Of a stretch of DNA of 64,000 nt, positions 42,500-52,002 are shown piece by piece. The stretch spans positions 1,550,001-1,614,000 of the forward strand of contig OY282385.1 of assembly GCA_958295935.1 (NCBI GenBank), given 5' to 3'. The first letter of the stretch is position 1. Each line of letters begins with the position of its first letter. Both the position numbers and the translations under genes were made by a program. Source of the stretch: an uncultured Dehalococcoidia bacterium. GTDB lineage: Bacteria > Chloroflexota > Dehalococcoidia > Lucifugimonadales > Lucifugimonadaceae. The notes beneath the pieces were generated by a model, which did no database searches, was not told the DNA's origin, and saw only the letters and a list, made by a program, of their open reading frames with translations.

Positions 42500-42729
42500 C
42501 CCCCAACGGGAAGAACATCGTGCAGCTTTCCGACACGCTCACTGCCACAGAAGAAAACGTGACCAACACTTGGACGACACTGCCTCTTCTACACGGGGCC
42601 ACTGGAATATGGGACGAGGTCGTCATCTACGGCGGCATCGGCCTCATACTCATAACCCTTCTGTTCCTGTCACGACGCGCCAGCAAGGAGAGGGAAAGAA
42701 AACGCCGCCGACGCGGAGGCCGCACGTGA
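42496..42729 (+). CDS. Small single-pass membrane protein of the copper operon
   Basis: A 77-residue protein with a polar N-terminus, one transmembrane helix (VVIYGGIGLILITLLFL) and a strongly basic tail (RRASKERERKRRRRGG). It is translationally coupled on both sides: its ATG overlaps the cupredoxin stop (ATGA) and its stop overlaps the CopC-CopD GTG start (GTGA). This positioning argues that it is a real gene acting with them, perhaps as an assembly partner. Function unknown. Confidence 0.75.
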   Translation: MTPNGKNIVQLSDTLTATEENVTNTWTTLPLLHGATGIWDEVVIYGGIGLILITLLFLSRRASKERERKRRRRGGRT

Positions 42730-45029
42730 GTTGGCGCGGCGCCCGACGGGCCGCGCTGCTCTTCGCCGCGGCGTTCACGCTGATGACCGCCGCCTCGCTC
42801 GTCGAAGGCGAAAGACGGGTCGCGGCGCATGCCAATCTGATCCGCTCCAGCCCAGCCCCCAACGCACAACTACGCGAACCGCCCGACAGAGTAATAGTGT
42901 GGTTCAGCGAACCCGTCGAGGCCGCATTCAGCGAAATATCAGTCCTCGACACCGAAGGACGCCGCGTCGACAACGGCGACGGCAGACTCGACCCAACCGA
43001 GCCCACCGCCATGCTGGTCAGCCTGCCACATGGCCTGCCAGACGGCCCATATACGGTAGCGTGGCGAAACCTCTCCACCGTCGACGGCCACAAGGTGCGC
43101 GGTTCCTACCTGTTTTCCGTGGGCGAACCATTGGCCGGAAACGCAGCCGTCGCACACGACCAACAGCCTCTGTTGCAGTCCACCGCAGATCCGTGGCTCC
43201 GTTGGTCAGTGCTCGTAGGACTCTCTTTGCTCGTCGGCGGTCTTGCCTTTGAGGTCTTGGTAACCGGACCAGCCCTCGCCGACTCTGAAGCAGGGTCGGC
43301 CGCGGCCCGCGCCGCCAACCGATTGTCCGGACGACTGTTGACAATCGCCGCCGTAGGCTTGGCCCTGGCCGCAGTCGGCGCAGTAGGGCAACTCGTCCAG
43401 CAGGCATCGATCGCATACGAGACCTCCTGGTACAGGGTCCTGGGCGAGCCCGCGCGGGCAACCTTGACCGAATCCGCATGGGGACGGCAATGGATAGCGC
43501 GCACCGCCTTGACGGCCCTCGCGGGGTTCGCTCTACTGGCCGCCGGCAGGTTGAGGCGGACAAGACAGGACGACGAAACCCCGGGACTCCTGACCGACTC
43601 GGTATCCGGCCTGTTGGCCCTGCTGTTCGGCATAGGCGCGCTCCTAACCATCACCCTGGGAAGTCACAACGCCGCAACCCCGCCCGACGTCAGAACCCCG
43701 GCGGTCGTCTCAGACCTCGCTCACCTGCTAGCGGCCGCAATATGGGTGGGAGGCGTGGCATACCTCGCGCTGGCCTTGCCCCTCCTCTGGCGAGATATGA
43801 CCCCCCATGAGCGCAGGGACGTCTTGGCCTCCATCGTGCCGAGATTCTCGACCGTGGCCATGCTAAGCGCCGGAGTACTGATCGTGACCGGCCTCTTCTC
43901 CGGCTGGATGCAGGTCACCATTCCAGCCGCGGCCAATACCCCCTACGGCTGGACGATGGTCGCCAAAATCGCACTCGTGCTGCCACTCATCGGATTGGCA
44001 GCCTTCAACTCGTTCAGGCTACGGCCCCGTCTGACGTCAGACGACCGAGCCGCCGGCATCCTTCGGAGACTGCTCAGGTGGGAAGCCCTCGCCATGCTAC
44101 TCGTTCTGCTTGCAGTCGGGTGGCTCGCAAGCCTGGAACCCGCACGTCAGTACGCCGGCCGAAAGGGCATAGGCGTAGAGCAAGGCGCCTCTTTCACAGA
44201 CACGCAGGAAGGCATGAGGATGCGCCTCGAAGTACAACCCGCGGAAGTGGGAGCCAATACCCTCACCCTCAAGCTGCACAACCGGCGCGGCGAGCCTGTC
44301 CTCAACGCCAGCGACGTCCGCATTCGTACGGTCTTTCTAGACCAGGACCTTGGCAGCGAGCTCATTTCAGCCGAGGAACAGGGCGAGGGAATCTGGAAAA
44401 TCAAAGGCCTCACTCTTGGCCTCTCAGGGCTATGGCAGGTCGAAGCGACCGTAATCAGGCCCGACGGCTTCGACGCACGCACCGCCTTCCGGTTCGACGT
44501 TAACTCAGAACCCGGCGCCAAAGATGCCATCAGGCCCTCCCAGGATGCGACCCTCGTCCTGTTCGGTATAGAACTGCTGCTGCTGGGCGCATTCGCAACC
44601 GCCATACTCGTACCCGCAGCCCGAGGACCCCTCAGGAAAGCCGCAGGCTACGCAGCCCCCGGAATCGCCGTCGCAGCGGTCGGCGTAGCCCTTCTGGTCA
44701 ACGTGCAGTTCACCCGCGTAGGACTGCCGGAACAGCTGGTCAACCCGTTTCCAGTCACCTCGGAGTCCGTGGCTCAGGGACGCGCCGCGTATGCCGCGCA
44801 CTGCTCCACCTGCCACGGTGACCGGGGCAGGGGAGACGGCCCGGCCGCTTCAGGCTTGAACCCGCCGCCCGCAGACCTCGCCGTTCACGTACCGCTGCAC
44901 TCCGACGCCGACCTGTACGGCTTCATGCGAGACGGTATCCCCGGTTCGGCAATGACCGCGTTCTCAGAACGGCTCAGTCCCGAGGAAATATGGCGCGTGA
45001 TCAACTTTCTGCGCACCCTCGAAGAGTAG
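42726..45029 (+). CDS. CopC-CopD copper protein fused to YtkA-like and cytochrome c domains
   Basis: A 767-residue protein with a signal peptide at about 1-34, giving a mature N-terminal His (AAHANLIRSSPAPNAQL). The CopC domain (35-138) has DGHKVRGSYLFSVG. About eight transmembrane helices of CopD type follow (155-510). A YtkA-like beta domain (about 545-640: MRMRLEVQPAEVGAN, GLSGLWQVEATVIRPDG) is followed by two more helices and a C-terminal mono-heme cytochrome c with CSTCHGD and MTAF. CopC binds Cu(II) and CopD moves it across the membrane. The cytochrome may link uptake to electron flow or oxidases. GTG 42726 overlaps the previous stop. Confidence 0.87.
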   Translation: MSWRGARRAALLFAAAFTLMTAASLVEGERRVAAHANLIRSSPAPNAQLREPPDRVIVWFSEPVEAAFSEISVLDTEGRRVDNGDGRLDPTEPTAMLVSLPHGLPDGPYTVAWRNLSTVDGHKVRGSYLFSVGEPLAGNAAVAHDQQPLLQSTADPWLRWSVLVGLSLLVGGLAFEVLVTGPALADSEAGSAAARAANRLSGRLLTIAAVGLALAAVGAVGQLVQQASIAYETSWYRVLGEPARATLTESAWGRQWIARTALTALAGFALLAAGRLRRTRQDDETPGLLTDSVSGLLALLFGIGALLTITLGSHNAATPPDVRTPAVVSDLAHLLAAAIWVGGVAYLALALPLLWRDMTPHERRDVLASIVPRFSTVAMLSAGVLIVTGLFSGWMQVTIPAAANTPYGWTMVAKIALVLPLIGLAAFNSFRLRPRLTSDDRAAGILRRLLRWEALAMLLVLLAVGWLASLEPARQYAGRKGIGVEQGASFTDTQEGMRMRLEVQPAEVGANTLTLKLHNRRGEPVLNASDVRIRTVFLDQDLGSELISAEEQGEGIWKIKGLTLGLSGLWQVEATVIRPDGFDARTAFRFDVNSEPGAKDAIRPSQDATLVLFGIELLLLGAFATAILVPAARGPLRKAAGYAAPGIAVAAVGVALLVNVQFTRVGLPEQLVNPFPVTSESVAQGRAAYAAHCSTCHGDRGRGDGPAASGLNPPPADLAVHVPLHSDADLYGFMRDGIPGSAMTAFSERLSPEEIWRVINFLRTLEE

Positions 45030-45063
45030 CCCAGCGGAAAGGATTGAAAGACCGGAACGCCCG

Positions 45064-46047
45064 TCATGACAACGCGCCAACTCCGCTCATGAACACGCCG
45101 GCGCCGTCATCTTCATCATCATCGAGTTCTTCTGCCAGAATATCGTCCAGCGTGGGAGTATCGCCCTTTGGCAACGCAATACTGTCCATGTCCATCAACG
45201 TTTCGATCACGTTGATCAGAAACCACGAATCGAAGACCCCCTCCAGAATAAACGTCTCGGGCTTTGCCCTCGCCGTATCCCTCATGATACCCAGCCCGTT
45301 CGAATACGGCTCGAAGGACACGATCTTCTCCAGCCTTACCCGGAATCTCTTCTCCTTACCCCCAAAGTAGATGTGCTTAGTCGTGATCCCCAGCATCCCG
45401 GAGTCCGTGCGCTCCATCGACTTTGATTCGACCGTTCTGCCCCGAAACGTCCCGGGACGAATGTAAACGCCCTTGGCAACGCGGAAACTCGCACCCATGG
45501 AACTACCCCGGTACTCGCGGCGCGTTATCTGCTCCATATAGCCCACGTCGTCGAACACCCAGATCAACGCCTCGCTCTTCATGAAATTGAACGGCAACTG
45601 TCCGAACTCGGCACGCGCTGCCCTGCGGTCGAACCGGGGAACTATCCCGCTATCGCTCAAGGACCCCAGCAAGTTCATCATCCTGAACAATCTGAAGTGG
45701 CCGCGGCTGTCCAATTGCTCTTCAGTAAGCCCAAACCGCTCGCGATATCTGTTCAGTCCGCGTTTTTCCGAGGACGAAAGCGAGTGGTCCTCCATTGACT
45801 CCTGCACCGCAATGCACCAACCCGACGACAGTGTGTCCACCAACTCATCGTCCGACATCTCCATAAAGCCTTTGGATGCAGCCTCGCGGATTCTCGAAGG
45901 CAACGCATCGAGATCCGCGTTGTTGAGAACCGCATCCACGCACAAGTCTTTGATTGCATGCGATGCTCTCTCGTGCCTGTCCGAGCACTCTTTGTGCTCA
46001 CCGCGCAAGAAACCCGCGGAATCTCCACAGTACTTGCAAGCGCCCAT
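45064..46047 (-). CDS. Hypothetical protein with N-terminal zinc-ribbon-like motif
   Basis: A 327-residue cytosolic protein. Cys4, Cys7, His18 and Cys21 (CKYCG, EHKEC) could form a zinc site. The middle is helical. Residues about 195-300 (GVYIRPGTFRGR, GMLGITTKHIYFGGKEKRFR, LEKIVSFEPYSNGL) are beta-rich and resemble a PH-like or short C-terminal sensor domain. The tail is highly acidic (EELDDDEDDG). No function is recognised. It is convergent with the copper operon, 34 nt from its end, and stands alone. Confidence 0.75.
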   Translation of the reverse strand: MGACKYCGDSAGFLRGEHKECSDRHERASHAIKDLCVDAVLNNADLDALPSRIREAASKGFMEMSDDELVDTLSSGWCIAVQESMEDHSLSSSEKRGLNRYRERFGLTEEQLDSRGHFRLFRMMNLLGSLSDSGIVPRFDRRAARAEFGQLPFNFMKSEALIWVFDDVGYMEQITRREYRGSSMGASFRVAKGVYIRPGTFRGRTVESKSMERTDSGMLGITTKHIYFGGKEKRFRVRLEKIVSFEPYSNGLGIMRDTARAKPETFILEGVFDSWFLINVIETLMDMDSIALPKGDTPTLDDILAEELDDDEDDGAGVFMSGVGALS

Positions 46048-46086
46048 CGTCCTATCCTCCTGACACTGTCTTGGGAAGCAGAGTTC

Positions 46087-47304
46087 CTAGCCCGCCGCGC
46101 CCAAAGACCTCAGCTCCTCGATCTCCGCCCGCGAATATCCGGCCTGCTCCAGCGCCTCGCCGGTGTGCTGACCCAGGGTGGGCGCAGCTCTCTCGAAGCG
46201 GCCAGGCGTGCCGTACAGCTTAGCCGCGTGGCCGATGTGATGCACCGCTCCCGCAGAGGGATGATCCAGCACAACGTCCATCCCGCGGGCCTTCACCTGC
46301 TCATTGCTCCACACCTGAGCCATGTCCAGCACAGGCCCGGCAGGTACCCCCGCGCTTTCCAGAAGCTCCAGCCAGTCCTCAACGTCACGCTCCACAAGCG
46401 TCCTCTCCAGCTCCAACTCCAACTCCGACCGGTTCGCCATTCGACCGGCGTTGTCTGCAAAACGTTCGTCCAACAACAGATCGTCCCTACCCAGCGCCCG
46501 AGCCAGCCGTTCCCAATTGGCGTCGTTCGGCGCACCAACGTTTATGTAACCCCGCTTGGTCTTCAGGCTCTGGTATGGAGCCGACAGACGATGCGCCGAA
46601 CCAAGCGGGCCAGACACGGCGCCAGTCGTGAAGTAGATCCCGGACTCCCACACCATGTAGGCCAGAGCAGCCTCCAGCAGAGACACCTCGACGTACTGCC
46701 CTTGGCCCGTCTTGAGCTTGTGGATGTAGGCCGCCAGAATTCCGTACGTTGCGAACATACCGGCGTTTAGATCCGCCATGGGCACACCCACCTTGACCGG
46801 CGGCGAATCCGGCAAGCCGGTGATGCTCATAAGGCCGCTCATTCCTTGGGCTATCAGGTCGTAACCCGCGCGTTGGGAATATGGGCCGGTACGCCCAAAA
46901 CCCGAAATGGAGCAGTAGATGAGCGAGGGATTCATACGCGAAAACTCCCCGTACCCCAAGCCCAACCGCTCCATCGTGCCCGCGCGGTAGTTCTCGATGA
47001 CCACGTCCGCATCGGCTGCAAGCCGCCGCACAGCCTCGATGCCGCGCTCGTGCTTGAAATTCAGCGCCACGCTCCGTTTGTTGCGGTTCATGGCAAGGAA
47101 CGCCGCCGACTCGCCCCCCACGAACGGAGGACCCATGTGACGGGTATCGTCGCCCCGCAAGGGTCGCTCGATCTTGATTACGTCCGCGCCCATGTCCGCC
47201 AGCAACATCGTGCAAAACGGACCCGCCAGCACCTGGCTACAATCGACTACCTTCATGCCCGCGAGGGCCAGCGGCATCGAGGGAGTGTGAACGGGCAGTT
47301 CCAT
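46087..47304 (-). CDS. CaiB/BaiF family CoA transferase (class III)
   Basis: A 405-residue class III CoA transferase. It shows the N-terminal VVDCSQVLAGPFCTMLLADMG, catalytic Asp in VGVPMADLNAGMFA, IKIERP, and GQYVEVSLLEAAL. It moves CoA between a carboxylic acid and an acyl-CoA (formyl-CoA:oxalate, carnitine and succinyl-CoA types are relatives). The true substrate is unknown. ATG 47304 has GGTGAG just upstream, though a GTG three codons earlier is possible. An SDR is divergently transcribed on its left side. Confidence 0.92.
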   Translation of the reverse strand: MELPVHTPSMPLALAGMKVVDCSQVLAGPFCTMLLADMGADVIKIERPLRGDDTRHMGPPFVGGESAAFLAMNRNKRSVALNFKHERGIEAVRRLAADADVVIENYRAGTMERLGLGYGEFSRMNPSLIYCSISGFGRTGPYSQRAGYDLIAQGMSGLMSITGLPDSPPVKVGVPMADLNAGMFATYGILAAYIHKLKTGQGQYVEVSLLEAALAYMVWESGIYFTTGAVSGPLGSAHRLSAPYQSLKTKRGYINVGAPNDANWERLARALGRDDLLLDERFADNAGRMANRSELELELERTLVERDVEDWLELLESAGVPAGPVLDMAQVWSNEQVKARGMDVVLDHPSAGAVHHIGHAAKLYGTPGRFERAAPTLGQHTGEALEQAGYSRAEIEELRSLGAAG

Positions 47305-47452
47305 TTGGCTCACCCGGCTTTGTGTCCTATAACGGTCAGAATGGTGATGAACACTGGAATGTTATTGGAATTTCGCCCCTGACCGGCAGGCCCTGGCAGG
47401 GCTAAGATAACGACCGAACCGGGGTACGGGGAACAGCAGGCCCGGAGGACGC

Positions 47453-48220
47453 ATGGTAAAGAACATATTCGATCTCACGGGCCGAGTCGCGCTGGTGACA
47501 GGAGGCAACGGCGGGATAGGGTTCGGAATAGCCAGGGGACTGGCAGGCGCAGGAGCCGCCGTGGCCATAGCCGGGCGAAACGAGAACAAGAACCGCGCTG
47601 CCCTGCAAAGATTGACCGCCGCGGGCCTGCCCGCCATCGCTCTGAAGTGCGACGTAACCGATCCCGCGGCGGTCGCAAAGATGGTAGACACAACCGTGGA
47701 CAAGCTTGGCGGCCTGAACATATTGGTGAACAACGCCGGTACCAACCGACGAACCGACGAACCGCAGAATCTGACCCTGGATGACTGGCAACTCGTGGTC
47801 GACACCAACCTCACCAGCCTGCACGTCGTCAGCGCCGCGGCCTTCCCGCATCTCAAGTCCAATGGCGGAAAGGTGATCAACATAGGGTCGATGATGTCCG
47901 TCTTAGCCACCGGATACGCACCCGCGTACGCCGCCAGCAAGGGCGGAGTGGTCCAGTACTCCAAGAGTTTGGCAGTCGGCTGGGCGCGCCACGACATTCA
48001 GGTCAATTGCATACTGCCAGGGTGGGTGCGCACCGACATGACAGAAGGGTTCCTCAAGATGTTCCCCGAGCGGTACCAGGTCATCGTCGACCGCACCCCC
48101 GCGGGCAGATGGGCAGAACCCCAGGAACTTGCCGGTACAGCCATCTATCTGGCGAGCCGGGCATCCGACTTTGTGACCGGCGCGGCGATACCGGTGGACG
48201 GCGGCTACCTTGTCCAATGA
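47453..48220 (+). CDS. SDR-family NAD(P)-dependent oxidoreductase
   Basis: A 255-residue classical SDR: TGGNGGIGFGIARG, NNAGTNR, catalytic Ser in INIGSMMS, YAASKGG (Y-x3-K), and a PVDGGYLVQ end. It resembles gluconate 5-dehydrogenase and 2-deoxy-D-gluconate 3-dehydrogenase types (NNAGTNRR, the WAEPQELAG region), but this is only a hint. GGAGG lies 4 nt before ATG 47453. Divergent from the CoA transferase. Confidence 0.9.
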   Translation: MVKNIFDLTGRVALVTGGNGGIGFGIARGLAGAGAAVAIAGRNENKNRAALQRLTAAGLPAIALKCDVTDPAAVAKMVDTTVDKLGGLNILVNNAGTNRRTDEPQNLTLDDWQLVVDTNLTSLHVVSAAAFPHLKSNGGKVINIGSMMSVLATGYAPAYAASKGGVVQYSKSLAVGWARHDIQVNCILPGWVRTDMTEGFLKMFPERYQVIVDRTPAGRWAEPQELAGTAIYLASRASDFVTGAAIPVDGGYLVQ

Positions 48221-48315
48221 CCTCGCAGCCGTCTGAGGAAACGGATAGACGGCGCCCGAAACGCCCGGCACCAAGGTCATAGACGGACCGGATACCGAGC
48301 GAGTACGTAAAACCC

Positions 48316-48726
48316 CTACGCGCCCTCACCGACACGCCCGTAGTCGTCCTCCACTCTGACGATATCGTCCTCACCCAGATAATCCCCCGTCTGTACCTCG
48401 ATGACCTCCAGAGGCTCTATGCGGGAAATGTTCTCGATCCGGTGCACCACGGTTCGAGCCACGGTGATCGACTCGCCGCGACCCAGCGTGCACTCCCTTT
48501 CGCCAACCGCAACACGGGCCGTACCGCGCGCCACGACCCAATGCTCGTCGCGATGCCGGTGCCATTGCAATGAAAAGCGCTGACCAGGGTCTACCGAAAT
48601 GCGCTTGACCTGAAAACCGGGGCCGGACGTGAGTATCTCGTACGAACCCCAGGGACGCTTATCCTTCACTCTCCCCGAACGTTTCTGGGTCTCGAACCGA
48701 ACTGAGCGTGGCTGCTCCACTGGCAT
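48316..48726 (-). CDS. Cupin, mannose-6-phosphate isomerase type II C-terminal-like
   Basis: A 136-residue single cupin. RPWGSYEILT, KRISVDPGQRFSLQWHRHRDEHWVVARG, and VVHRIENI, EVIEVQTGDYLGEDDIVR match the PMI-type II cupin with its metal-binding His/Glu set (H-x-H, E, H). In full-length proteins this domain follows a GDP-mannose pyrophosphorylase; here it is alone, so it would isomerise mannose-6-phosphate and fructose-6-phosphate or bind sugar phosphates. Compare the nucleotidyltransferase fragment at the left edge, about 48 kb away. ATG 48726. Confidence 0.85.
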   Translation of the reverse strand: MPVEQPRSVRFETQKRSGRVKDKRPWGSYEILTSGPGFQVKRISVDPGQRFSLQWHRHRDEHWVVARGTARVAVGERECTLGRGESITVARTVVHRIENISRIEPLEVIEVQTGDYLGEDDIVRVEDDYGRVGEGA

Positions 48727-48850
48727 TGCCCATCTGCTTCTCTGGCGATTGGTACTCTATAGGTGCATTCTATGCCAGTTGCAGGTCTGAATCACTCGCC
48801 ACAAAATACCAGTCCGTCTACTTTGGGCAGGTCAGCAGTCGTTCGATTTT

Positions 48851-49537
48851 ATGGCAGCCGAAATCTTCAGCCAACGCTCCCCGCTCATTAAGCGCTCGAT
48901 CTCGCTCGCAGCGGTCGTAGCCCCATGGCTAAGTATCGCCGCCAGCATACAACTCGGCGGGATCGACCTACTCCTCGCCTTCAACACACCCGGATACGAC
49001 GCAGCCGGCGAAACCATAAGCCAGATGCAGGCGGCCGATGCAGCCTACTCCGCCGCATCTCGCATCAGCCTGATAGCCTTCTGCTTGCTAGTAATACCCT
49101 TCACGATACAGCTGACCTCCCTGCCCGGACTCCGGAGACCCTGGCCCTATCTCATGGCGTTCGGTTTCTGCGTGCACGTGATGATCGGCTTTGCCACGGC
49201 CGGTTTCCAGTCCGAGTCCCGCACCATAGTATTTGCCCCCTACACGGTAAACGACCTGCACGACGCCATGGGCCACATAATGTACGTTGGAGCCGTGACC
49301 GGAGTGGTGGGATACGTCATGGCTATCGGAGGACCGCTCGCCAAGAGGCTCGCAACATTCTCCACAATCGTCGCAGCCATCATGATACTGACCGGGTTGA
49401 TGTTCGTTCTTCGCATAGCAACCGATTACAAGGGGGTCGAGGAACGCATAGGCTTCGCCGCCTATCTGCTGTGGGTAGGAGTAGTCTCCGTGTACTTGCA
49501 GAGAGTGCGACGCACAGACAGCCGACCACAGGGATGA
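48851..49537 (+). CDS. DUF998-type integral membrane protein
   Basis: A 228-residue protein with about six transmembrane helices (for example VVAPWLSIAASIQLGG, SLIAFCLLVIPFTIQL, YLMAFGFCVHVMIGFATAG, VGAVTGVVGYVMAIGG, TIVAAIMILTGLMFVL and LLWVGVVSVYLQRV). DAAGETISQMQAADA after helix one fits the DUF998 pattern. Function is unknown for the family. ATG 48851 has no strong ribosome site. Single gene. Confidence 0.75.
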   Translation: MAAEIFSQRSPLIKRSISLAAVVAPWLSIAASIQLGGIDLLLAFNTPGYDAAGETISQMQAADAAYSAASRISLIAFCLLVIPFTIQLTSLPGLRRPWPYLMAFGFCVHVMIGFATAGFQSESRTIVFAPYTVNDLHDAMGHIMYVGAVTGVVGYVMAIGGPLAKRLATFSTIVAAIMILTGLMFVLRIATDYKGVEERIGFAAYLLWVGVVSVYLQRVRRTDSRPQG

Positions 49538-49644
49538 ACCACGCCGAAACGGTCATTGCTGGTATGCTAGCGTCCGCATTTCACGAAGAGCCGGGCTGAC
49601 AGTCCGGCACGCTGCCACAACCAATATCGTTGGCCGGGTGAGCC

Positions 49645-50649
49645 ATGACCGAACCACTGCTTGAGGTCAAAAACCTCAAGACATACTTCCATTCGTCCGC
49701 AGGACAGGTGCGTGCCGTCGATGGATCCTCCTTCTACATACACGAAGGAGAGACGCTTGGCCTCGTGGGGGAGAGCGGCTGCGGGAAGAGCGTTTCGGCC
49801 CTTTCGGTAATGCGCCTCATCCCTAATCCCCCGGGAAGAATCGAGGACGGAGAGGTCATCTTCGAAGGAAGAGACCTCCTGCAGCTTACCGAAGCCGAAA
49901 TGCGCGAAGTGCGCGGTAGCAAAATAGGCATGATCTTCCAGGAGCCCATGACCTCGCTGAACCCGGTGCTCACCATCGGCCGGCAGCTAACGGAAACGTT
50001 GGAACTGCACCTCAAGATGACCAAGCAGATCGCAAACCGGCGGGCGGCCGAACTGTTGGATATGGTGGGCATAGCAGACCCGGAGCAGCGGCTGAAGGAC
50101 CATCCCCACCAGCTGTCGGGAGGGCAGCGGCAACGGGTGATGATAGCCATAGCAATGTCATGCAATCCCAAATTGCTCATCGCGGACGAGGCCACCACCG
50201 CCCTAGACGTCACCATCCAGGCACAAATACTGGAACTCATGATGCAGCTCACCAACGAGCTTGGAACTGGGCTGCTCATAATCACCCACAACCTCGGCGT
50301 CGTCGCACGATACGCCGACAGGGTGAACGTGATGTACGCAGGCAAGATCCGCGAGACCGGCCCGGCGATAGACCTTTACCGCAACCCAAAGCACCCATAC
50401 ACAGTCGGACTGCTGAACTCTGTGCCAAGACTCGACAGCCGATCCGGTTCCCGCCTCATCCCCATCGAGGGAGAAATACCCGACCCAGCCAACCTGCCCA
50501 CAGGTTGCGCCTTTAGGCCCCGCTGTCAATGGGCCGTGGATAAGTGCGCATCTGAAGACCCCCCCCTCGTTGAAGCTGCAGAAGGCCAGATGACGGCCTG
50601 CTGGGAGCATGAAAATGTAACGCGCACACCCACCGGAGCGCTCGCATGA
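49645..50649 (+). CDS. Oligopeptide/dipeptide ABC transporter ATP-binding protein (DppD/OppD type)
   Basis: A 334-residue ATPase: [45 protein letters not shown] and ITHN. The C-terminal oligopeptide extension has [15 protein letters not shown] and [14 protein letters not shown], whose Cys residues belong to the family's Fe-S-like site. Note Ala in DEATTALD, where many have DEPT. It energises peptide import with a partner ATPase. The stop overlaps the next ATG (ATGA). No permease or binding-protein gene is in the window, so the transporter is split or these ATPases serve several permeases. Confidence 0.93.
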   Translation: MTEPLLEVKNLKTYFHSSAGQVRAVDGSSFYIHEGETLGLVGESGCGKSVSALSVMRLIPNPPGRIEDGEVIFEGRDLLQLTEAEMREVRGSKIGMIFQEPMTSLNPVLTIGRQLTETLELHLKMTKQIANRRAAELLDMVGIADPEQRLKDHPHQLSGGQRQRVMIAIAMSCNPKLLIADEATTALDVTIQAQILELMMQLTNELGTGLLIITHNLGVVARYADRVNVMYAGKIRETGPAIDLYRNPKHPYTVGLLNSVPRLDSRSGSRLIPIEGEIPDPANLPTGCAFRPRCQWAVDKCASEDPPLVEAAEGQMTACWEHENVTRTPTGALA

Positions 50650-51707
50650 CACTGGTACAAGAGCAAACGCCCACAACCGCGACCGACGAGGAGAGCGGAG
50701 GCCCGCTGCTCGAAGTCAGCGATCTCAAAGTCCACTTCCCGGTAAAGAGGGGCCTCATATTCGACCGCACCGTAGGCCTCATCAAGGCCGTGGACGGCGT
50801 CAGCTTTTCGATCATGCCCGGTGAAACCTTGGGCCTCGTGGGCGAATCAGGCTCAGGAAAGACCACCACCGGAAGGGCCATCTTGCAGCTGGTGAAGGCC
50901 ACCAGCGGACGCGTCATGTTCGAGGGTGCAGACCTCGTTTCGCTGAGCGGAAACAACATGCGCCGCATGCGCCGCAGGCTCGGCATGGTGTTCCAGGACC
51001 CTTACGGAGCGCTAAACCCGCGCATGACCGCCGGCGACATCATCGGAGAACCCCTCGTCGTACACAAGCTGTACCAGGGTAGGCAGGACCTCCGCCGCCA
51101 GGTCGGAGAACTCCTGGAAACCGTGGGTTTGAACAGGTCCATGGTAGACCGATACCCTCACGAGTTCAGCGGAGGTCAGAGACAGCGCATAGGAGTGGCC
51201 CGGGCGCTGGCCGCGAGACCCAGCTTCATGGTATTGGACGAACCGGTTTCGGCCCTCGACGTCTCGATCCAGGCACAGATCATCAACCTTCTGCAGAACC
51301 TACAGGACGAATTCGAACTCTCCTATCTGTTCATCGCACATGACCTGTCTGTGGTGCGCCACATCAGCGACCGCGTGGCAGTGATGTACTTGGGCAAGAT
51401 CGTCGAGGTCGCACAGTGCGACGAACTCTATGAAAACCCGCTCCACCCATACACCAAGGCCCTGCTTTCGGCGATACCCATCCCCGACCCCGAGCTGGAC
51501 CGCCGCAGAGACCGGATCGTGCTGGAAGGCGATATACCCAGCCCGCTAAATCCCCCGTCGGGATGCGTCTTTCACACCCGATGCCCCGTGGCCGTGGAAG
51601 ATTGCCCCGCCTACGTGCCCGAATTGCGGGAGGTGGCTCCCGGCCACTGGGTCGCCTGCATACGCGCCGACGGCTACGGCCAATACTATACCTCCACGGC
51701 CGGCTGA
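50646..51707 (+). CDS. Oligopeptide/dipeptide ABC transporter ATP-binding protein (DppF/OppF type)
   Basis: A 353-residue partner of the preceding ATPase. The DppF-style lead [16 protein letters not shown] precedes Walker [16 protein letters not shown], signature [15 protein letters not shown], Walker [11 protein letters not shown] and AHDLSVV. The C-terminal motif [15 protein letters not shown] and [14 protein letters not shown] are typical. It is coupled by a 4-nt overlap. Together they form the heterodimeric ATPase of a peptide or related solute importer. The ORF ends 295 nt before acoX, which is convergent. Confidence 0.93.
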   Translation: MTLVQEQTPTTATDEESGGPLLEVSDLKVHFPVKRGLIFDRTVGLIKAVDGVSFSIMPGETLGLVGESGSGKTTTGRAILQLVKATSGRVMFEGADLVSLSGNNMRRMRRRLGMVFQDPYGALNPRMTAGDIIGEPLVVHKLYQGRQDLRRQVGELLETVGLNRSMVDRYPHEFSGGQRQRIGVARALAARPSFMVLDEPVSALDVSIQAQIINLLQNLQDEFELSYLFIAHDLSVVRHISDRVAVMYLGKIVEVAQCDELYENPLHPYTKALLSAIPIPDPELDRRRDRIVLEGDIPSPLNPPSGCVFHTRCPVAVEDCPAYVPELREVAPGHWVACIRADGYGQYYTSTAG

Positions 51708-52002
51708 CGCCCACGAGCGCAGCGCTCACAACGCCATCCCGCTCCGTCCACGGCGCAGACGGCAAGCTAAACGTATCGTCCTTCCTAGGCGCCCCGAACC
51801 ATGTCCCCACCAGGCATGAGCCAGGGGTCTGGGCCGCCTATTGCGCCCGCACAGCCGTTGACTTCACACCCGCCTTTCGCATCTGCAAGCGCCGAGACCG
51901 CAGCGCCCCAGGCCGGGAGAGGCCAATGCGGCCTACGTATCGCCGATCGCGCTTGGCCGTCTTGAAGCGAAACATGCATATTCGGACGCAGGAAAGGCTA
52001 TG
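51708..52002. other. Intergenic stretch between convergent genes, nothing recognised
   Basis: No coding sequence, clear terminator or repeat stands out. Short frames here are continuations of shadows from flanking genes. Confidence 0.5.

Noticed and set aside
42496-42729. Treating the small frame between the cupredoxin and CopC-CopD genes as spurious
   Set aside because: Its stop-start overlaps on both sides and clear membrane-protein pattern support a real gene, so I kept it.
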